This document shows, piece by piece, positions 27,183 through 40,519 of a stretch of DNA of 64,000 bases. Below the pieces are notes generated by a model. That model was given only the letters and a program-made list of their open reading frames with translations, was not told the origin of the DNA and searched no databases. This stretch comes from Microbacterium pseudoresistens. GTDB taxonomy: Bacteria; Actinomycetota; Actinomycetes; Actinomycetales; Microbacteriaceae. How positions within the stretch are numbered: the stretch's first letter is position 1; each line of letters starts with the position of its first letter. The stretch spans positions 1,798,001-1,862,000 of the forward strand of contig NZ_JACCBH010000001.1 of NCBI RefSeq assembly GCF_013409745.1. The letters are read 5' to 3'. Position numbers and translations under genes: made by a program.

Positions 27183-27188
27183 TAGACT
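27183..27188 (+). promoter_or_regulatory. -10 box upstream of lysC
   Basis: TAGACT; predicted transcript start near 27195, leader about 38 nt. Confidence 0.5.
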
Positions 27189-27232
27189 ATGCGCAGCGCC
27201 GAATCCGGTGCAGACATCCCCGGGAGTGATAC

Positions 27233-29744
<2,512 letters not shown>

Positions 29745-29799
29745 GAGAGATCCCCGCCCGCCGATACCGGTCGTGGAAAGGCGACGCGCCCGAGCGGCC

Positions 29800-29805
29800 T
29801 AGACT
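29800..29805 (+). promoter_or_regulatory. -10 box of leaderless mqo
   Basis: TAGACT ends six bases before the GTG at 29812. Confidence 0.6.
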
Positions 29806-29811
29806 GGTCGG

Positions 29812-31284
29812 GTGACAGAATCCGTCGACGTCGTCCTCATCGGTGGTGGCATCATGAGCGCCACCCTCGGCACCCTACTGCACGAACTGCAGCCGAAGTG
29901 GAAGATCACCGCCTTCGAGCGGCTGAGCGATGTCGGGCAGGAGAGCTCGAACCCTTGGAACAATGCCGGAACCGGGCACGCGGCGCTGTGCGAGCTGAAC
30001 TACATGCCCGAGGGCGCCGACGGCATGCTCGATCCGGCCAAGGCTGTCTCGATCAACGAGCAGTTCCAGCAGAGCCGCCAGTTCTGGTCCTCGCTCGTGG
30101 AGCGCGGCGTGCTCGAAGAGCCCTCGACGTTTGTCAACTCCACCCCGCACATGACCTTCGTGCGCGGAGAGAAGGACGTCGACTTCCTCCGCCGTCGATA
30201 CGAGGTGCTCAAGGAGCAGCCGCTGTTCGCCGGCATCGAGTACAGCGAGGACTCGCGCGTCATCAACCAGTGGGCGCCGTTGCTCATGCAGAAGCGTCGC
30301 AAGGGCGAGCCGTTCGCCGCCACGCGCGTGCCCTCCGGCACAGACGTCGACTTCGGGTCCCTCACCCACCAGCTCTTCTCGCACCTGTCCGACACGGGCA
30401 CCCAGGTGCTCACCAATCACGAGGTGCACAGCCTCAAGCGGCAGAAAGACGGCACCTGGCTCGTCAAGTACCGCAACAGCCTCGGCCGCACGCCTGGCGA
30501 GATCAAGGCCCGCTTCGTGTTCGTCGGCGCCGGCGGATGGGCGCTCAAGCTGCTGCAGCGCTCCGGCATCCCCGAGATCAAGGGCTACGGCGTGTTCCCG
30601 ATCGGCGGGCAGTTCCTCAAGACGACGAATCCGGCCATCGTCGCCCAGCACCAGGCCAAGGTCTACTCGCAGGCCTCCGTCGGTGCTCCGCCGATGTCGG
30701 TCCCGCACCTCGATGCCCGGATGGTCGACGGCGAGGCCTCGCTCCTGTTCGGTCCGTTCGCGACGTTCAGCCCCAAGTTCCTCAAGCAGGGCTCGATGCT
30801 CGACATCATCGGGCAGGTTCGCTCGCACAACCTGTGGCCGATGCTGCGCGTCGCCTTCGCCAACCCCGACCTCATCACCTATCTGCTCGGCGAGCTCATG
30901 AAGACGCACGCCAAGAAGGTCGACAGTCTGCGCGTGTTCATGCCGACGGCGAAGGATGACGACTGGTCGATTATCCAGGCCGGCCAGCGCGCCCAGGTGA
31001 TGAAGAAGGATGCGAAGAAGGGCGGCGTGCTGCAGTTCGGCACCGAGGTGATCGCCTCGGCCGACGGCTCGATCGCGGGCCTGCTGGGCGCCTCTCCCGG
31101 CGCCTCCACCGCCGTGCCGATCATGCTCGGCCTGCTCAAGCGCTGCTTCCCCGAGCAGTACCCCGAGTGGGAGCCGACGCTGCGCGCGCTCATCCCCACG
31201 CTCGACGAGCACCTCAACGACGACCCGGCGGCGGCCGAATCGTCGATGTCGGCCACGGCCGCGACCCTCGACCTCACCGCCTGA
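29812..31284 (+). CDS. mqo: malate:quinone oxidoreductase
   Basis: 490 residues. FAD-binding motif VVLIGGGIMSATLGTLL at the N-terminus, then the Mqo-specific NPWNNAGTGHAALCELNY block and, near the C-terminus, LLGASPGASTAVPIML. A peripheral membrane enzyme that oxidises malate to oxaloacetate and passes electrons to menaquinone, replacing or supplementing malate dehydrogenase in the TCA cycle. Leaderless GTG start. Thymidine kinase begins seven bases after the stop and may be co-transcribed. Confidence 0.95.
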   Translation: MTESVDVVLIGGGIMSATLGTLLHELQPKWKITAFERLSDVGQESSNPWNNAGTGHAALCELNYMPEGADGMLDPAKAVSINEQFQQSRQFWSSLVERGVLEEPSTFVNSTPHMTFVRGEKDVDFLRRRYEVLKEQPLFAGIEYSEDSRVINQWAPLLMQKRRKGEPFAATRVPSGTDVDFGSLTHQLFSHLSDTGTQVLTNHEVHSLKRQKDGTWLVKYRNSLGRTPGEIKARFVFVGAGGWALKLLQRSGIPEIKGYGVFPIGGQFLKTTNPAIVAQHQAKVYSQASVGAPPMSVPHLDARMVDGEASLLFGPFATFSPKFLKQGSMLDIIGQVRSHNLWPMLRVAFANPDLITYLLGELMKTHAKKVDSLRVFMPTAKDDDWSIIQAGQRAQVMKKDAKKGGVLQFGTEVIASADGSIAGLLGASPGASTAVPIMLGLLKRCFPEQYPEWEPTLRALIPTLDEHLNDDPAAAESSMSATAATLDLTA

Positions 31285-31291
31285 GGTCGTC

Positions 31292-31897
31292 GTGGCGAAG
31301 CTGTACTTCCGCTACGGCGCGATGAACTCCGGCAAGTCCACCGGACTGCTGCAGGCCGCCTACAACTACGAGGAGCGCGGGCAGCGCGTGCTGCTCGCCA
31401 AGCCGCGGATCGACACCAAGGGCGCCACGCAGATCGAGAGCCGCCTCGGGATGACCCGCGAGGTCGATTTCCTCCTCGGCCCCGACGACGATCCGCGGGC
31501 GCTGCTTGCCGAGGCGCGGGGCGATACCGGTGCCGGCGTCGCATGCCTGCTCGTGGACGAGGCGCAGTTCCTCACCGCGGAGCAGGTCGATCAACTCTTC
31601 CGAGTCGCCGTGGACGACGACATCCCGGTGCTCGCGTACGGCATCCGCAACGACTTCCTTACGCATGCCTTTCCGGGCTCTGCCCGCCTGCTCGCGATCG
31701 CGCACACGCTCGAAGAGCTCAAGACCATCTGCCGGTGCGGACGCAAGGCGGTCTTCAACGGGCGGCGCATCGGCGACGATTTCGTGTTCGACGGCGAGCA
31801 GGTCGCCATCGACGGGGCGGGCGACGAGCTCGTCACCACCTACGAATCGCTGTGCGGGCACTGCTACCTCGAAGAATCCGGCGGGCGCCTGGGCTGA
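31292..31897 (+). CDS. tdk: thymidine kinase
   Basis: 201 residues, type II (tetrameric) thymidine kinase for salvage of thymidine. P-loop GAMNSGKST at about residues 9-17, Walker B LLVDEAQF with the catalytic glutamate nearby, a zinc site formed by CRCG and, at the C-terminus, CGHC, and the lasso region before it. GTG start close to mqo. A second step to dTDP would use the thymidylate kinase encoded at 45.2 kb. Confidence 0.93.
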   Translation: MAKLYFRYGAMNSGKSTGLLQAAYNYEERGQRVLLAKPRIDTKGATQIESRLGMTREVDFLLGPDDDPRALLAEARGDTGAGVACLLVDEAQFLTAEQVDQLFRVAVDDDIPVLAYGIRNDFLTHAFPGSARLLAIAHTLEELKTICRCGRKAVFNGRRIGDDFVFDGEQVAIDGAGDELVTTYESLCGHCYLEESGGRLG

Positions 31898-31922
31898 ACG
31901 GCACAGGGCGCCCGATGGCGAC

Positions 31923-32687
31923 TCAGCGCGGCGGCAGGGTCTCCAGGAGCGCGTCGAGCAGTTCTGCCGTCTGCTCCCAGCCCTCCACGGCCACCGAGGG
32001 TACGCCGAGCGCCTTGACGGGATAGTCGTTGCCGCCCTCATCGAGACGGTCGCCGTAGAAGAGCATGTCGCCGAGCGCGATGCCGGTGTGCTCGGCGAGC
32101 TCGGTCATGCCGTACGCTTTGTCGATCCCGGCGCGCGTGATGTCGATCGACGTCGACCCTCCCGAACGCACCTCGAGGTCGGGCACGAGCGGGGCCACGG
32201 CATCGCGCAGCGCGGCCCGCTTGGCGCCGTCGGGATCCCAGGCCCGCTTCGCCTCTCCGGGGGCGCGCTGGCCCAGCGCCGAGAACGTGATCTGCGAGCC
32301 GCGATCCTCCAGGATCGGGCCCCACGGCTCCGCCTCCCAGATCCCCAGCCGCCGCGCCTCCGTCTCGAGCGCATGCAGCGCCGTGGATGACTGCTCCGGC
32401 GTGAGATCGCGCGCATAGACGAGTGCGAAGTCGCTTCCGTCGTGCCGCAGGTAGCGGGTGCCGCACGTGGGCATCAGATGGAGGTGCGCGAGGGTCGCCG
32501 CATCTGTCTCGGGCAGCTGCGCGATCACCTGCGAGCGGAACTGCTCCTCGTTGCCGCCGGAGATGATCGCCACCTCCACACGCTCGGCGAGGGCGAGCAG
32601 CAGACGGGCGATGCGCGGATCGATCGTGCTCTTCGAGGGGGCGAGCGTGTCGTCGAGGTCGAACGCGACCAGGCGAGGCGGGGTCAT
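31923..32687 (-). CDS. HAD-superfamily phosphatase (HAD-IIB, phosphomannomutase-like)
   Basis: 254 residues. Motif I is AFDLDDTLAPS, motif II IISGGN, and the C-terminal motif FYGDRLDEGGND gives the Mg-binding aspartates. The IIB cap and overall length resemble eukaryotic-type phosphomannomutases and sucrose/trehalose phosphatases. The substrate cannot be predicted. The ATG lies nine bases after a TAAACT -10 box (32702-32697), so its leader is minimal. Convergent with tdk. Confidence 0.82.
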   Translation of the reverse strand: MTPPRLVAFDLDDTLAPSKSTIDPRIARLLLALAERVEVAIISGGNEEQFRSQVIAQLPETDAATLAHLHLMPTCGTRYLRHDGSDFALVYARDLTPEQSSTALHALETEARRLGIWEAEPWGPILEDRGSQITFSALGQRAPGEAKRAWDPDGAKRAALRDAVAPLVPDLEVRSGGSTSIDITRAGIDKAYGMTELAEHTGIALGDMLFYGDRLDEGGNDYPVKALGVPSVAVEGWEQTAELLDALLETLPPR

Positions 32688-32696
32688 GATGGGGCC

Positions 32697-32702
32697 AGTT
32701 TA
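32697..32702 (-). promoter_or_regulatory. -10 box of the HAD phosphatase
   Basis: TAAACT on the minus strand, nine bases before the ATG at 32687. Confidence 0.4.
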
Positions 32703-32745
32703 TCCGGGGTGGGAGGTGGCCTGGGACCGCCGACCGAATGGCTGA

Positions 32746-32846
<101 letters not shown>

Positions 32847-32914
32847 TGGCAACCGTTCGAGTCTATACCGAAACGCAGTCGCCGCCGAATCGGCGGCCAC
32901 ACCGCGAGGGTCGC

Positions 32915-33853
32915 TCAGGCCGTCGGCAGCAGGGTCAGCAGCGTCGCCTCGGGGAAGCACGCGAAGCGCACCGGGGCATAGATCGAATGCCCGCAGCCGG
33001 CGCTCACGTTCAGCGGCGCGCTGTGCCCGCCGTGCGTCCACGTGCTCAGCCCTCTGGCTTGTTTGCGCGGGATGTCGCAGTTCGCCACGATCGTGCCGTA
33101 GCCGGGCAGCCGCACCTGTCCGCCGTGTGTGTGGCCGGCCAGCACCGCGTCAGCCCTCAGATCGACGAACGCGTTCAGCACCCGCTGATAGGGCGCATGC
33201 GTCACACCGAGCACCGGTGTCTCGGCTGGCCGCTCACCCAGCTCGGAGATCGCGTCGGGCAGCGCATCCAGGTCATCCCAGTCGCGGTGTGCGTCATCGA
33301 CTCCGAACAGGTCGATGCGGCGCCCATCGACCTCGAGGCTCGTGGCGGTGTTGTTCAGCCCGTGCCAGCCGAGGTCGTCGGTGAAGAAGCGATCCAGCGC
33401 GTCGGTGTCCAGCCGCACCGTCTTCGGCGACGACGCCGACGGGCCCAGGAAATATCGCAGCGGGTTGCGCGGAGCCGGGGCGTACACGTCGTTCGACCCG
33501 TGCACGAACACGCCGGGCACCCCCGCGAGCGGTGCGAACGCACGCCGAACGCCTGCCAGACCCTCCGAGTGGCCGAGATTGTCGCCCGTGTTCACCACGA
33601 GATCGGGCTCGAGCTCGGCGAGGGAGGCGAGCCAGCGCTGCTTGCGGTTCTGCCACGGCGCCATATGCGCATCCGACACATGCAGGATGCGCAGCGGCCG
33701 AGCCCCTGCGGGCAAGCACTCGGCGTGCGCATGGCGCACCGTGAACAGATACCGCTCGATGCCGATGCCCCACACCGCGGCCGCCGCACCCGCGGCGGTC
33801 ACGGCGCCGAATACGCCGAGCGCCGGGTGAGCCGGTCGCGGCACTACGGGCAT
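32915..33853 (-). CDS. membrane-anchored metallophosphoesterase
   Basis: 312 residues. One N-terminal membrane segment (ALGVFGAVTAAGAAAAVWGI), then a calcineurin-like phosphoesterase: HVSDAHM, VVNTGDNLGH, VHGSNDVY and the closing AGHTHGGQ supply the two-metal site. Similar to YkuE/YaeI-type enzymes. Natural substrate unknown, perhaps an envelope phosphodiester. The ATG sits inside the end of the penicillin-binding protein gene (10-base overlap), so the pair forms an operon. Confidence 0.88.
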   Translation of the reverse strand: MPVVPRPAHPALGVFGAVTAAGAAAAVWGIGIERYLFTVRHAHAECLPAGARPLRILHVSDAHMAPWQNRKQRWLASLAELEPDLVVNTGDNLGHSEGLAGVRRAFAPLAGVPGVFVHGSNDVYAPAPRNPLRYFLGPSASSPKTVRLDTDALDRFFTDDLGWHGLNNTATSLEVDGRRIDLFGVDDAHRDWDDLDALPDAISELGERPAETPVLGVTHAPYQRVLNAFVDLRADAVLAGHTHGGQVRLPGYGTIVANCDIPRKQARGLSTWTHGGHSAPLNVSAGCGHSIYAPVRFACFPEATLLTLLPTA

Positions 33854-36429
33854 TCCTGCTTGGAGTAGTTCAGCGTGATGGTCGTGTTCTTGCCCACGAC
33901 GGCTCCGGCGGCCGGATCGGTCGAGGTGACCGATCCCGACGGTCCGCCGCTGCCGGCGGTGCACTTGCCCATCGCGACGTTGCGGAAGCCGGCGTCGTTG
34001 AGCTTGCTCAGCGCATCCGACGGACTCATTCCCGTCACCTTCGGCACCGTGGTTCCGTTGCCGGTGCTCGGCCAGATCGTCACCGTCGTTCCACTGGAGA
34101 CCTGACCGGCACCCGGGTCCTGCGCGGCGATGAGGCCGGCACCCATGTCGCTGTCGACCGGGGCGCCCACGGTCACGCCGAACCCGGCGTCGTCGAGGGT
34201 GGCGATGGCCTGATCCTGCGTCATGCCGACGACGTTGGGCAGGTCGATGAGCACCCGGCGGGTGAGCGTGCTCGATGGCGTCGGGAAGTCGTCGCCGCCC
34301 TGGGTCACCGCGTTGGCGACGCTCTGGATCGCCTGGGCGAACCCGAATCGGATGTCCGGGATGTTCCTGCCGTTGGCGTAGAAGTCGAAGATGTCGACGT
34401 CGCCCTGGACCTGACCGACCCACACGGCCGTCGTCGCACGGGTGCTCGACTCGATGAGCATCGTCTGCGTGGTGTTGTGCGTACCCGTCTTGCCGATGAG
34501 CGGCGTGCCGTCGTACGGGTTGCCTCGCGAGCCCGTCCCGCCGTCCATCACACCCTGCAGCGCGTAGGCGGCCGCGGCCGCCACATCAGGATCGATCACC
34601 TGCGTGCACGAAGTGGCGGGCAGCGTCAGATCGGTCCCATCAGGGCCGACGATGCGATCGATCGCGTGCGGCGTGCAGTAGACGCCCTTGTTCGCGACGG
34701 TCGCGTAGGCCGCGGCCATGGCGATGGGAGCGATCGCCTTGGAGCCCAGCACATCGAACGGCACGTTCTGATCGGTGACCTTCTCACCGGTTCCGAGGGT
34801 CACGCCCATCCGGTCGGCGACGCGGTTGATGTCGCAGACGTTCAGCTTCTCGGCCATGGCGAGGAAGCCGCTGTTGAGCGAGTCGCGCGTGAACTGCATG
34901 ATCGTGCCCGTGTAGCCGGGGTTGCCGGCATCGTTGCGGATGATCTCGCTCGTGTTCCAGATCGGCGAGCCGTCGCAGTTCATCTTCGTGAACAGCCTGT
35001 TGCGCCCGTTGAGCACTTCGTTCACCGAGTGGCCCTTCTCGAGCCAGTCGATCAGGGTGAAGATCTTGTACGTCGATCCCACACTGAAACCGATGGACGA
35101 GCCGTGATCGGCATCGGCGGCGTAGACCTGTGACGAGTAGCCCGGAGGCGAGCCCTCCTCCTCGCTGAACATCGTGTTCTGCGCGATCGAGAGGATGCGC
35201 CCGGTCTCGGGCTGGATGGTGGTGGCCGCGGCACCGAAGACCAGTCCTTCGGCCGTCGGCGGCGTGTACTCCGCGACCGCGGCGAGCGTGCCGTCCTGGA
35301 TGTCGAAGTTCAGCGACGTGTAGACGTCCATGCCGCCGCGCAGCAGGTTCTCCCGGCGCTCGTCCTCCGTGGCGCCGAAGGCCGGGTCGTTCTCGAGCGT
35401 CGACTTCACGTACTGGCAGAAGTACGCGTATCCGCCGGCGGCCACGCATCCGGAGCTCGGCGGCTGGATCGCCGGGGTGATCGGCTCGGCGACCGCGGCG
35501 TCGTGCTGCTCTTGCGTGATCTTGCCGTCGATGAGGAGGCGGTTGAGCACATAGTTGCGGCGCGTGAGCGTCTCGGAGTAGCCGTCTTCAGCGGAGTTGT
35601 ACCAGGAGTCCGTCTCTGCGTCGTACATCGACCCTTCGGGCTGGTCGATGCGATACGAGTTCGGGTTCTGCACCATGCCGGTCAGCGTCGCCGCCTGCGT
35701 CAGCGAGAGGTTGGCCGCCGACACGCTGAAGTAGCGCTGCGCGGCCGCTTCGATGCCGTAGGTCGTGCCGCCGAAGTTCACCAGGTTCAGGTACCCGATG
35801 AGGATGTCGTCCTTCGAGTAGACCTTCTCGATCTGGATCGCGTACCGCATCTCCTGCAGCTTGCGCTCGATGCCCTTCGCGCCGTCGGAGGACGCGGCGT
35901 CCTCCCAGCACTTGTCGAGCTTCTCGGAGCGCTTCTCGTCGGTAAGGCTGACCTTGCGCTCGCACTCCTGCAGGAGCACGTTCTTCACGTACTGCTGGCT
36001 GATCGAGGATGCGCCGCGCGATGACTTGCCGGTCAGGTTGTCGAGAAGCGCCTTCGCGGTGCCGGCGAGATCGATACCGCCGTGCTCGTAGAAGTGCTTG
36101 TCCTCACTGGAGAGCAGTGCATCGCGCATCACCGGTGCGACCTGCTCGAGGGTCACCGGGATACGGTTCTGGTCGTAGAACCGCGCCAGGGGGAAGGGGC
36201 TGCCGTCACGGGCCGTGGCGTAGATCGTCGTCGGCTCCATGGGCCGGTCAGGCTCGAGCTTGGAGGGGAGCTTGTCGAACAGGTCGATGGACTGCGCGGC
36301 GGCGGCGCCCGCGACGGCGAACACGGGGGTCACGGTCGCGGTCACGAGGATCCCGGCGACGACGCTGAGGCCGATGAGGCCGGCGGCTCCGCCGAGCACA
36401 CTCTTGAGCGTGCGTTTCGTGTGAGGCAT
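33844..36429 (-). CDS. class A penicillin-binding protein with PASTA domains
   Basis: 861 residues, a bifunctional peptidoglycan synthase. A membrane helix at about 13-45 is followed by the glycosyltransferase 51 domain (SSEDKHFYEHGGID with catalytic Glu109, and RGASSISQQYVKN). The transpeptidase has the SxxK motif STYK with Ser452, and KTG at Lys647. The C-terminus carries two PASTA repeats (PNVVGMTQDQAIATLDDAGF and PKVTGMSPSDALSKLNDAGF), about 65 residues each, which bind cell-wall fragments. Start ATG lies seven bases after a TAGCAT box, so the mRNA is nearly leaderless. Confidence 0.94.
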   Translation of the reverse strand: MPHTKRTLKSVLGGAAGLIGLSVVAGILVTATVTPVFAVAGAAAAQSIDLFDKLPSKLEPDRPMEPTTIYATARDGSPFPLARFYDQNRIPVTLEQVAPVMRDALLSSEDKHFYEHGGIDLAGTAKALLDNLTGKSSRGASSISQQYVKNVLLQECERKVSLTDEKRSEKLDKCWEDAASSDGAKGIERKLQEMRYAIQIEKVYSKDDILIGYLNLVNFGGTTYGIEAAAQRYFSVSAANLSLTQAATLTGMVQNPNSYRIDQPEGSMYDAETDSWYNSAEDGYSETLTRRNYVLNRLLIDGKITQEQHDAAVAEPITPAIQPPSSGCVAAGGYAYFCQYVKSTLENDPAFGATEDERRENLLRGGMDVYTSLNFDIQDGTLAAVAEYTPPTAEGLVFGAAATTIQPETGRILSIAQNTMFSEEEGSPPGYSSQVYAADADHGSSIGFSVGSTYKIFTLIDWLEKGHSVNEVLNGRNRLFTKMNCDGSPIWNTSEIIRNDAGNPGYTGTIMQFTRDSLNSGFLAMAEKLNVCDINRVADRMGVTLGTGEKVTDQNVPFDVLGSKAIAPIAMAAAYATVANKGVYCTPHAIDRIVGPDGTDLTLPATSCTQVIDPDVAAAAAYALQGVMDGGTGSRGNPYDGTPLIGKTGTHNTTQTMLIESSTRATTAVWVGQVQGDVDIFDFYANGRNIPDIRFGFAQAIQSVANAVTQGGDDFPTPSSTLTRRVLIDLPNVVGMTQDQAIATLDDAGFGVTVGAPVDSDMGAGLIAAQDPGAGQVSSGTTVTIWPSTGNGTTVPKVTGMSPSDALSKLNDAGFRNVAMGKCTAGSGGPSGSVTSTDPAAGAVVGKNTTITLNYSKQECP

Positions 36430-36436
36430 ACGCTAG

Positions 36437-36442
36437 ATGCTA
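36437..36442 (-). promoter_or_regulatory. -10 box of the penicillin-binding protein gene
   Basis: TAGCAT on the minus strand, seven bases before the ATG at 36429. Confidence 0.5.
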
Positions 36443-36518
36443 GGGGAATTCCCTGAGTGCCATCTTCGACGCGCGCATCCGCGCGCGTGGGCCGTCCGTC
36501 CATATCGTCGGGAGAATC

Positions 36519-36743
36519 ATGACCACCTGGGAGTATCTGACCACTCCGCTGCTGATCCACAACACCGCAGCCATCCTGAACAACTGGGGCAAGCAGGGCT
36601 GGGAGCTCGTGCAGGTGATCACCGGGCCCGAAGGGGGCCTGGTCGCCTATTTCAAGCGTCCGGTGACCGACGCGGGCTCGGCGAACGCCGGTCTCGCCGC
36701 TGCCGCTGAGGCCGCGCGCCAGTTCGAGGAGGGGGCGGCATGA
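36519..36743 (+). CDS. DUF4177-like small protein
   Basis: 74 residues. The core WEYLTTPLLIHNTAAILNNW...GWELVQVI is the DUF4177 pattern (a small alpha/beta unit of unknown function). The C-terminal 25 residues are Ala/Glu-rich. The ATG has GGGAGA seven bases upstream. It overlaps ridA by four bases (ATGA), a conserved pairing in actinobacteria, so the two are made together; the link is unexplained. Confidence 0.8.
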   Translation: MTTWEYLTTPLLIHNTAAILNNWGKQGWELVQVITGPEGGLVAYFKRPVTDAGSANAGLAAAAEAARQFEEGAA

Positions 36744-37198
36744 GCGTCGCGGAACGTCTGGCCGAGCTCGGCATCGATCTGCCCGCCGTCGCGGCGCCCG
36801 TGGCCGCCTATGTGCCCGCGCGTGTGCACGGCGGGCTCGTGCACACGTCCGGCCAGCTCCCGTTCGCCGGCGGCACCCTGCCCGCCACGGGGAAAGTCGG
36901 CGCCGAGGTCACGGCCGACGACGCGAAAGCCTATGCGCGCGCCTGCGCATTGAACGCGCTCGCGGCGGCGGCGGATGCGGCGGGCGGCGTCGACCGCCTC
37001 GCCGGCGTTCTGCGCGTGGGCGGCTTCGTCGCATCCGATCCCGCCTTCACGGGCCAGCCGGGCGTCATCAACGGCGCGAGCGAGGTGCTGGGCGAGATCT
37101 TCGGAGATGCCGGACGCCACGTGCGCGCCGCCGTCGGTGTGAGCGTGCTCCCGCTCGACAGCCCGGTCGAGGTCGAGGTGAGCTTCCTCCTGGCGTAG
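36740..37198 (+). CDS. RidA family protein
   Basis: 152 residues of the YjgF/YER057c/UK114 family. These hydrolyse reactive enamine/imine intermediates from PLP enzymes. Core features are VHTSGQLPF near the N-terminus and VEVEVSFLLA at the end, with GVINGASEVLGEIFGDAG in between. The arginine that binds the carboxylate in active RidA (usually in an R-x-x-V motif) aligns near GRHVRAAVGV. The longer form with an N-terminal extension is typical of one RidA subgroup; activity of that subgroup is less certain. Confidence 0.88.
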   Translation: MSVAERLAELGIDLPAVAAPVAAYVPARVHGGLVHTSGQLPFAGGTLPATGKVGAEVTADDAKAYARACALNALAAAADAAGGVDRLAGVLRVGGFVASDPAFTGQPGVINGASEVLGEIFGDAGRHVRAAVGVSVLPLDSPVEVEVSFLLA

Positions 37199-37228
37199 CG
37201 CGTTTCATCCGCCGCCAGTGTGCGGCTC

Positions 37229-37306
37229 ATCGCCGAGTGCACGGCCTCCCGACGTAGGAAAGCCGTGCACTCGGCGATTTCCCGTGCGCTCGCGTGAGCG
37301 CACGGG
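37229..37306. terminator. two tandem hairpins between ridA and acs
   Basis: The first has a perfect 17-bp stem (37229-37245 with 37262-37278) around a 16-base loop and TTT after it. The second has a perfect 11-bp stem (37281-37291 with 37296-37306) and a four-base loop. They separate convergent genes and can end both. The first could also be a dispersed repeat. Confidence 0.7.
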
Positions 37307-37316
37307 GCGGGTGGCC

Positions 37317-39284
<1,968 letters not shown>

Positions 39285-39502
39285 ACGAGGAAGCGCTCCT
39301 TTGCGACTGGCGGTGCATCGTCGAACGGGTGACGACAGGGCGAATGTAATCCCCGGTTCGTTTCGACAGTACCGCCTAAAGTCGGTAGTCACGACAATCG
39401 CCGCCCCGACGCCGCTGTGCGGGGTTCTCCTGCACAGGCGACCGATTCGACGAGTTCTCCACCATCCGTGGCGGAAGGCCCACGGGCACGGTGCCGGACT
39501 TC

Positions 39503-39508
39503 TAGCGT
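39503..39508 (+). promoter_or_regulatory. -10 box of the Tad locus, leaderless
   Basis: TAGCGT ends six bases before the ATG at 39515. Confidence 0.55.
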
Positions 39509-39514
39509 CGCCGT

Positions 39515-40519
39515 ATGCCCGAGCCCTTCGTCATCGTCCCCCGCACGGCGTCGCCTGCCGACGAGCGTCGTCGCGGGTTCGCGGTCGACGTCGATGCGGT
39601 GTTCGGCGAGCTCGCGCCACACTGCGCCGATGAGCGCGTGACCGACCTCTTCGTGAACGGCGCCACCGGGCTGTTCGTCGACCGGGGCGCCGGCGTCGAG
39701 CGCGTGGCCGGCTGGTCGGCCTCTGAGCGCGAAGTGCGCGATCTGGCCGTGCGACTGGTCGCCCGAGGCGGGCGTCACCTCGACGACCAGTCGCCCTGCG
39801 TCGACGTGCGGCTCGGGTCGGGCATCCGCGTGCACGCCGTGCTCGCCCCGGTCGCCACCGAAGGCACCGCGCTGTCGGTGCGCATCCCTCGGGTGCGGGC
39901 CGCTGACCTCGACGACCTCTGCGCGCTGGGGGCCCTGAACCGCGTGCAACGCGTCTGGCTGGAGGGCATCGTGGCGGCGAGGGAGAATCTGCTCATCACC
40001 GGGGGCACAGGCACCGGCAAGACGACGATGCTGGCCGCGATGCTCGCCCACGTCGCGTCCACCGAGCGCATCGTCACGATCGAAGACGTCGCCGAGCTGC
40101 GCCCGCGGCATCCGCACTATGTCGCACTGGAGGCGCGACAGGCGAACCTCGAGGGCGCAGGCGGGATCACCGTGTCGCGCCTCGTGCGCGAATCGCTGCG
40201 GATGCGGCCCGACCGGCTCGTGGTGGGCGAGTGCCGCGGCGAGGAAGTGCGCGATCTGCTCACTGCGCTGAACACCGGCCACGACGGGGGAGCGGGCACG
40301 CTGCACGCGAGCGGGCTGGCGGAGGTACCCGCGCGGATGGAGGCGCTGGGCGCCCTGGCGGGCATGGATCCACCGGCGCTGGCCCGTCAGGTCGTGAGCG
40401 CGTTCGCGCACGTGCTGCATCTCGAACGTGAGGCGTCGGGAGCGCGACGGCTGGTCAGCGCGGGCCGTTTCGTCCTGCGCGGGGAGCGGCTGTCGATCGA
40501 GGAGGTGCGGCCATGGTGA
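39515..40519 (+). CDS. Tad pilus secretion ATPase (TadA/CpaF)
   Basis: 334 residues. Type II/IV secretion ATPase of the TadA group: an N-terminal domain with [17 protein letters not shown], Walker [10 protein letters not shown], Asp box [10 protein letters not shown], Walker [15 protein letters not shown] and the His box region HASG. It would drive assembly of Flp pili at the membrane. Shorter than the 400-plus residues of proteobacterial CpaF, as usual in actinobacteria. It overlaps the next gene by seven bases and starts a five-gene operon. Confidence 0.9.
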   Translation: MPEPFVIVPRTASPADERRRGFAVDVDAVFGELAPHCADERVTDLFVNGATGLFVDRGAGVERVAGWSASEREVRDLAVRLVARGGRHLDDQSPCVDVRLGSGIRVHAVLAPVATEGTALSVRIPRVRAADLDDLCALGALNRVQRVWLEGIVAARENLLITGGTGTGKTTMLAAMLAHVASTERIVTIEDVAELRPRHPHYVALEARQANLEGAGGITVSRLVRESLRMRPDRLVVGECRGEEVRDLLTALNTGHDGGAGTLHASGLAEVPARMEALGALAGMDPPALARQVVSAFAHVLHLEREASGARRLVSAGRFVLRGERLSIEEVRPW

